Shown here piece by piece: positions 5,352 to 8,706 of a stretch of 8,706 nt of DNA. Where the stretch lies: NCBI GenBank assembly GCA_024655865.1, contig JANLFM010000039.1, positions 1-8,706 on the forward strand, in the 5' to 3' direction. A program made the position numbers and the translations under genes. Origin of the DNA: Caldisericota bacterium. GTDB lineage: Bacteria; Caldisericota; JANLFM01. Position 1 is the stretch's first letter, and each line of letters opens with the position of its first letter. The notes beneath the pieces are model-generated. The model did no database searches. It saw only the letters and a program-made list of their open reading frames with translations, and was not told the DNA's origin.

Positions 5352-6792
5352 TCCGTTCAAGCAATCGAAGGGATTCCAGGAACCGCAGATTCGCAAAATC
5401 CCGAGCATTAGAAAAATGCTTGAGGAGATGACGAATTTCGTCGCGATCAAGCGGGCATTCCCTTTGATTAAACCGTTTCTGAGGTTGCTAAAGGTCGACG
5501 TGAACAGAATCGAGGACGCTTTGGCGCGCGTAGATGAGCTTGCCGAGCAAGCACAAAAATTGACCTCGATCCCGGATCGCTTCAACGACCACTTCGCAGA
5601 GCGCGGCTGGATCATTTTCGATCGCATGAATCTGGAGGTCGCCGAGAATGCCGTCCAGAAAGCCGATGCCGGTGATCTCGATAGCGCTGAGGCGGACTTG
5701 GTGGACTACTATTCTCCCGAGACGGTCAAGGGGCACCTCATGGCCATGCGTGCTATCCGTGCCTTCCGCCCGCGGATGCGGCTAGCAGAGAAAGCGCTGG
5801 AGGATTACGAGGCAGAGCGATACCACGGGTGTGTTCCTGTCGTGCTCGCGCTCACCGACGGGTTGGTAAACGAGCTTCATCAGCAGCGGCGGGGTTTCTT
5901 TGCCAAGGACGTGGACCTGAAGGCGTGGGACTCAATCGCAGCACATAGCAAAGGGTTGGGTAAGCTTACACATGTCCTTCAGAAAAGGCGCTGCAAAACG
6001 ACCACTGACCCGATCACCATCCCGTACCGCAACGGCATTTTGCATGGGATGGATCTTGGTTACGACAATCGGATGGTGGCGGCGAAGGCGTGGGCGACCC
6101 TCTTTGCGGTGCGAGATTGGGCGATCAGGGCCGAACAAGGTCTCCTTGAGGCTCAACCTGAAGAGCCAAGCCCGTCGTGGCGTGAAGTTCTCAAGCGGGT
6201 TCGCGAAAACGCAGAAGAAAAGGCAAGACTACAACAATGGAAGCCGCGCCACATCCAGCTCGGCCGCGATGTGCCGGCGTCTGGAGCACCCGATGCCTAT
6301 CCGGAGGGGACACCAGAGCGGAAACTTGCGGAGTATCTGGACTACTGGAAGAAGAGGAATTTTGGCTTTATGGCGCGGTGTATCGCTCCAACCTTTGGTC
6401 CACCGCCCAAAATTGCTCCTGCGCGCGTGAGAGAGGAATTCGAGCGCAAGAAATTAATCTCCTTCGAAATGAAAGAGATTCACGACGAGGCGGCTGCAAT
6501 CACGGTCATCGACACAAAACTCCAATTTGAAGTTGATGGACAGCCGACCGAGACGCAGCTCGCCTTTCGGCTTGTGAATTCAGATAAAGGCAGCCGCCCG
6601 GCAACGAGAGGAAAACCCGGCAGTGAGTGGGGGCTTGTTTTCTGGTCCGTCTCTTAAGCCACTAACAGGGCTGTGCTGCCAGCGAGCCCGACAGCGGCTA
6701 ACAGCCGCGTTTACGCTGCGCCCGCCTGCGGAGGGATCGCCCTCCGGGAACGGCCTCCGATTCGCTTCGGCCGTTTGTAAACGCCGGAATCG
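5307..6792 (+). mobile_element. Integron gene cassette (1486 bp)
   Basis: The segment starts with TTAGCC, completing the core site GTTAGCC at 5306-5312, and ends with the G of the next core site GTTATAT at 6792-6798. In integron cassettes the 5' heptamer is complementary to the first core box of the cassette's own attC. Here GGCTAAC at 6696-6702 is the exact reverse complement of GTTAGCC. Excision between 5306/5307 and 6792/6793 would give a circle with a complete attC. One gene nearly fills it, in the standard orientation, with the attC 38 bases after its stop codon. All of this is typical of cassettes. Confidence 0.75.
5344..6657 (+). CDS. Cassette-encoded HEPN-motif protein, putative RNase/defence effector
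   Basis: This 437-residue soluble protein has no signal peptide or membrane helix. Residues 229-235 read RNGILHG, the R-N-x3-H active-site pattern of HEPN ribonucleases. They sit between two predicted helical stretches: YHGCVPVVLALTDGLVNEL (160-178) and DNRMVAAKAWATLFAVRDWA (about 239-258), as expected for a HEPN bundle. The N-terminal part (1-150) looks helical. A separate C-terminal part (about 320-437; LAEYLDYWKKRNFGFMARC, ITVIDTKLQFEVDGQ, ending WGLVFWSVS) looks like a small alpha/beta barrel, perhaps NTF2-like. HEPN proteins are common in toxin, abortive-infection and other RNA-cleaving systems; that role here is inference. The ATG at 5344 is chosen; a TTG at 5317 would add nine residues. 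Codons are distinctly GC-rich compared with the next gene. Confidence 0.7.
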   Translation: MINPFKQSKGFQEPQIRKIPSIRKMLEEMTNFVAIKRAFPLIKPFLRLLKVDVNRIEDALARVDELAEQAQKLTSIPDRFNDHFAERGWIIFDRMNLEVAENAVQKADAGDLDSAEADLVDYYSPETVKGHLMAMRAIRAFRPRMRLAEKALEDYEAERYHGCVPVVLALTDGLVNELHQQRRGFFAKDVDLKAWDSIAAHSKGLGKLTHVLQKRRCKTTTDPITIPYRNGILHGMDLGYDNRMVAAKAWATLFAVRDWAIRAEQGLLEAQPEEPSPSWREVLKRVRENAEEKARLQQWKPRHIQLGRDVPASGAPDAYPEGTPERKLAEYLDYWKKRNFGFMARCIAPTFGPPPKIAPARVREEFERKKLISFEMKEIHDEAAAITVIDTKLQFEVDGQPTETQLAFRLVNSDKGSRPATRGKPGSEWGLVFWSVS

Positions 6793-6798
6793 TTATAT
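6696..6798 (+). other. attC recombination site of the cassette
   Basis: Parts in order: R'' box GGCTAAC (6696-6702); L'' box GCGTTTAC (6707-6714); a structured centre with the hairpin GGAGGG-atcg-CCCTCC (6730-6745) and the arms cggcc/ggccg (6751-6755, 6768-6772); L' box GTAAACGC (6777-6784), an exact complement of L''; a 7-base spacer; then the R' box GTTATAT (6792-6798), of which all but the first G belongs to the next unit. The span of about 100 bp is within the normal attC range. With the cassette's own 5' end, R' would be GTTAGCC, fully complementary to R''. As a single strand it should fold into the hairpin that integron integrases use. Confidence 0.75.
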
Positions 6799-6816
6799 GA
6801 AATCGCTCGTCAGTTC

Positions 6817-6822
6817 AGGAGG
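6817..6822 (+). promoter_or_regulatory. Strong ribosome binding site facing a non-standard start
   Basis: AGGAGG lies 8 bases before ATT (6831-6833), which is in frame with the PsbP-like gene. It lies 20 bases before the first conventional start, GTG at 6843. Either ATT is used, or ATG mutated to ATT. A decoy frame, MKSLVSSGGFQD, starts at the ATG at 6797 immediately after the cassette boundary and ends at 6835. Confidence 0.55.
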
Positions 6823-6842
6823 GTTTCAAGATTAAGAAGAGA

Positions 6843-7751
6843 GTGAGTGAAGACATAAGGTATGCCAGCTATACCAGCAGTAAATTAGGATTCTCCATAT
6901 CTATTCCCTCAAATTGGGAAGTAAACGAGGATAGATTGGAAGCAGAACCAGGACCTGGCTGGGAAGAGGTCTATAAGCATTTTGGCCAGGCTTTCCCGGA
7001 TTCTACCATGACTTTGGAAGAGTTTAAACAGCAGGTAGAACAACCACGGAGACCTGTCTCTGCTCAGGAAGCTTATAAAAAACTTCTGGAAGAGCAAAGA
7101 GCTTCTGCACTGAGCTTTGAAAAGTTCAAGAAAATATATGAAGAGGACAAGAAGAAGGCTTATAAAGCATTTTTCGAGACCTGTCTGGGCATACCGACTG
7201 ATGAGGACATTGAAAAAGAGTATGTGAGCAGAGATCTTTATGCTGAAGAAGCTTATAAGAGACTCATGGAAGACCCTGAAACTTTTCTAATAAGTTTCGA
7301 AGAGTTCGAGCAGCAATACAAAGAAGAACAGGAACGTCAGAGGGAGCAGGAGAGGAAGAGGGAAAAGTTATCCCAAATGGAGGAAGGATATTTTGAAGCC
7401 TCGTCTCCTGATGATGAGAATTATCCCTCCGTGGAGGTTACTAAACTGAGGCTTACAAGGATCATGACTCCTCTGGAGTTATACCAACTGGATAAACCAA
7501 GGCCTGAAGCAGTACCGTGGGGTAATCGTCCCTCAAAAGGGATAACAGTGAATGGCCTCCAAGGGATAAAATATTACTACATATTCGATACAGGTGAGAC
7601 AAGAAACATGTCGGAGATGCCCCAATTCTTTAATATTTATCTGACAGAAGGGCAGACAGGGTGGATTATCTCTTGTTCATGTTTAGCAAAAGTTTTCCCA
7701 AAATACAAGGAAATTTTCACCAAAATAATTAGCAGTTTTCGTAGAATTTGA
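6843..7751 (+). CDS. PsbP/Mog1-like protein with internal helical repeats
   Basis: About 302 residues, no signal peptide, probably cytoplasmic. The N-terminus (KLGFSISIPSNWEV, 14-27) is the opening beta-strand pattern of PsbP/Mog1/DcrB-type folds. The C-terminus (about 195-302) fits the rest: a G-x-x-G-I-K-Y-Y-Y-I-F strand, a W-I-I-S-C-S-C strand and the end YKEIFTKIISSFRRI. Between them lie four repeats with spacing Y-x16-F-x3-Y (Y44-F61-V65, Y78-F95-Y99, Y107-I123-Y127, Y138-F155-Y159), typically EEAYKRL...SFEEFEQQY, then a charged coiled-coil (160-180). GTG at 6843 is the first standard start, but the strong ribosome site points to ATT at 6831, which would add four residues (MKKR). It directly follows the cassette boundary, so it may be a second cassette whose attC is lost. 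Much more AT-rich than the previous gene. Function unknown. Confidence 0.8.
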   Translation: MSEDIRYASYTSSKLGFSISIPSNWEVNEDRLEAEPGPGWEEVYKHFGQAFPDSTMTLEEFKQQVEQPRRPVSAQEAYKKLLEEQRASALSFEKFKKIYEEDKKKAYKAFFETCLGIPTDEDIEKEYVSRDLYAEEAYKRLMEDPETFLISFEEFEQQYKEEQERQREQERKREKLSQMEEGYFEASSPDDENYPSVEVTKLRLTRIMTPLELYQLDKPRPEAVPWGNRPSKGITVNGLQGIKYYYIFDTGETRNMSEMPQFFNIYLTEGQTGWIISCSCLAKVFPKYKEIFTKIISSFRRI

Positions 7752-7800
7752 TGAGAGAATGTTAAAAGAAAAGCTAAGATGATCTACTTCAATACTATTG

Positions 7801-7974
7801 TGTATTCTTGCCCATCGCGTCTAACACTTTCCAAATATTCATCAATTCTTTCAATGGATCTCTTCCCCTGATTGCTATATCTTCGATGTGGTCTCTCCGT
7901 ATTGAGTAGACAAGCCACTAGTCTAAATAATTTTACTGGTCTAAATCTTCTTTTCAGAGCTTTAATAATTCCAT
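7801..7974 (-). pseudogene. IS481-family transposase C-terminal fragment, inverted copy
   Basis: On the minus strand this reads NTERPHRRYSNQGKRSIERI and then DEYLESVRRDG. It corresponds to NTERPHQGYRNQGARPMERI / EEYLESVRHDG of the fragment at 4130-4425. The likeness continues past the stop (gaatacaca against gaatacata). Upstream on the same strand, EDLDQ at about 7941-7951 is separated from WLVY by about 15 inserted bases and two stops. Only the last ~60 codons remain and it is more decayed than the other copy. It probably removed the 3' end of the second cassette. Confidence 0.8.
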
Positions 7975-8411
7975 TGGGCTTGGCGAGGAAACCTGAAATG
8001 GCTCACTGAAGTTACCGTTAGTTTTGGAATTTGAAGAATTAATTGCCCTTTCTCTGTAGCTTCTTACTCAAGAGGCGGGAGCTTGGCCAGGAATGACAGG
8101 GCGCGGTAGAGGAGGAGAGCACCCTCTAGGGCGTCAGAGGCTGGTCGGGCTGAAGGTCCTGTCCGGGAATCCCTGGAGAATCCCCAAATCGTGCCGGGCG
8201 AGGACTGCTTGGCGCGCTTTCCCATCCCAGAGAGTAGGAGGGGGGTCCGGGAAAGGATCGAGGGTCTGGGTGGATACCGGATCCCCGTAATCGGCAGAAC
8301 GCCTGGCTCCCCTTCCGGCCGACCCCTACCCAAAGAGAAGGAAAACCCGCCCGTGCCGTCTCCGCTTCCCACTATTCTTGCAGTCCTATTAAGGTGCTTT
8401 GGTAAGTATCT
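7975..8411. other. Region without a recognisable gene
   Basis: The first ~90 bases are AT-rich and show nothing. About 8070-8390 is clearly more GC-rich and holds overlapping open frames on both strands (the longest is 8064-8372, minus, 102 codons). Their predicted sequences are proline-, glycine-, serine- and arginine-rich, which is typical of chance frames in GC-rich DNA. The end of the minus frame, ALLLYRALSFLAKLPPLE, faintly recalls an L-L-Y-R-x-L-S-F motif of YbhN/AglD-type membrane proteins. Nothing upstream of it supports that. Confidence 0.5.
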
Positions 8412-8657
8412 AAAATTTTAAAGAGGTGAAATTGGGCGCGAAAGTGATTGGGTCATTTACACCAGCATGAGGCCGCAGAGAAGATCCTCCTTATGGTCAC
8501 GGAGATGCACGAGAGCTACGGGAAGAGGACCTTACCCAACTGGCATTTAAGTAAGCCAGCTTTAGATGAGTCCTCTCTTGGAAGTACGGGAAAAATGTCG
8601 GGTCAGAGCAAGATTGGTCGCAGTCTAAGGGGGTGACACAGTTCAGTTGATACATCT
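8412..8657 (+). pseudogene. IS256 transposase 3' remnant with terminal repeat, right end
   Basis: From about 8418 the frame reads KEVKLGAKVIGSF (intact enzyme KEVKRRAKVIESF). After a frame break it continues as EKILLMVTEMHESYGKRTLP, then NWHLSKPALD, diverging and ending at the stop at 8634-8636. The terminal repeat at 8634-8657 begins tgacacagttcag. It faces outward, like the 3' end of the intact copy at the other end of the window, so the two IS256 3' ends form an inverted pair. The first ~340 codons are missing. Confidence 0.88.
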
Positions 8658-8706
8658 ATGAAAAGGTAGCCTCTGTCAAGAGCATCCTTTCCTTTTTAAC
8701 TCTCCT
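8652..8706. repeat. 55-bp exact terminal inverted repeat, right copy
   Basis: Exact reverse complement of 1-55. Its first six bases (acatct) also form the outer end of the IS256 terminal repeat at 8634-8657; the remainder lies outside the element. See the left copy for its likely origin as an assembly-graph boundary. Confidence 0.95.

Noticed and set aside
5972-6430. 152-codon plus-strand frame inside the HEPN-motif gene
   Set aside because: Arginine- and serine-rich shadow of a GC-rich gene; the main frame has coherent domains over its full length.
6660-6666. CACTAAC as an alternative attC start
   Set aside because: Its complement GTTAGTG does not occur at the cassette start, whereas GGCTAAC at 6696 matches exactly.
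6623-6835. 70-codon frame running through the attC
   Set aside because: It overlaps the end of the cassette gene and the structured attC; its protein reflects the hairpin sequence.
7819-7825. GTCTAAC, a typical attC R'' box, downstream of the PsbP-like gene
   Set aside because: It falls inside the IS481 remnant, has no L boxes or matching GTTAGAC near it, and does not complement the boundary GTTATAT.
8064-8372. 102-codon minus-strand frame in GC-rich DNA
   Set aside because: Low-complexity composition, no ribosome site seen, no domain; only a faint L-L-Y-R-x-L-S-F likeness at its end.
1-8706. CRISPR array, tRNA or rRNA genes
   Set aside because: No regularly spaced direct repeats and no tRNA or rRNA signature seen on either strand; the repeats present are IS copies, the attC arms and the end repeat.

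Overview
The window looks like accessory DNA from an uncultivated bacterium. It has moderate GC with patches of clearly different composition, strong Shine-Dalgarno sites, bacterial ABC genes, and fragments of at least three insertion-sequence families. Nothing in it fixes the phylum. The first and last 55 bases are exact reverse complements of each other and the match stops at base 56. That is how a de Bruijn assembly contig ends at a shared 55-mer, so the window is probably one whole contig that stops at a repeat.

Layout, left to right. (1) 54-1389: an IS256-family element with an intact 411-residue transposase on the minus strand; its downstream terminal repeat appears to carry a 14-bp deletion. 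(2) 1502-1834: a fragment of an IS110-type transposase joined directly to the 3' end of a second IS256 copy. (3) 1835-3638, minus strand: a tightly coupled ABC operon of ATPase, ABC-2 permease and the first ~80 residues of an ABC exporter. Both gene junctions are ATGA overlaps, and the exporter is cut off by the IS256 remnant. (4) 3759-4575: a decayed IS256 copy with both terminal repeats recognisable and an IS481 transposase fragment inside it. (5) 4577-5190: a badly damaged tyrosine recombinase. It has lost its N-terminus, has a stop codon, an internal deletion and a frameshift, and its catalytic Tyr is now Cys. (6) 5190-6798: an integron-like unit. The cassette boundary GTTAGCC at 5306-5312 is matched by its exact complement GGCTAAC in a ~100-bp attC-like site at 6696-6792, so 5307-6792 behaves as a gene cassette. 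It carries a 437-residue protein with a HEPN-type R-N-x3-H motif. (7) 6793-7751: a second, compositionally different gene with a PsbP/Mog1-like fold split by four helical repeats; it begins right after the cassette boundary. (8) 7801-7974: a minus-strand IS481 fragment, inverted relative to the one at 4130-4425. (9) 7975-8411: no recognisable gene. (10) 8412-8657: the 3' end of another IS256 copy on the plus strand.

How it fits together (inference): the recombinase and the cassette array form an old, inactivated integron-like platform. The integrase is transcribed toward the cassettes, the reverse of the classical layout. A 53-codon reading frame with a near-perfect ribosome binding site starts at the integrase stop codon, crosses the attI/cassette joint and ends overlapping the cassette gene's start, which suggests translational coupling. 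The integron segment lies between inverted IS481 fragments. The ABC operon lies between directly repeated IS256 fragments. The whole window lies between outward-facing IS256 3' ends.
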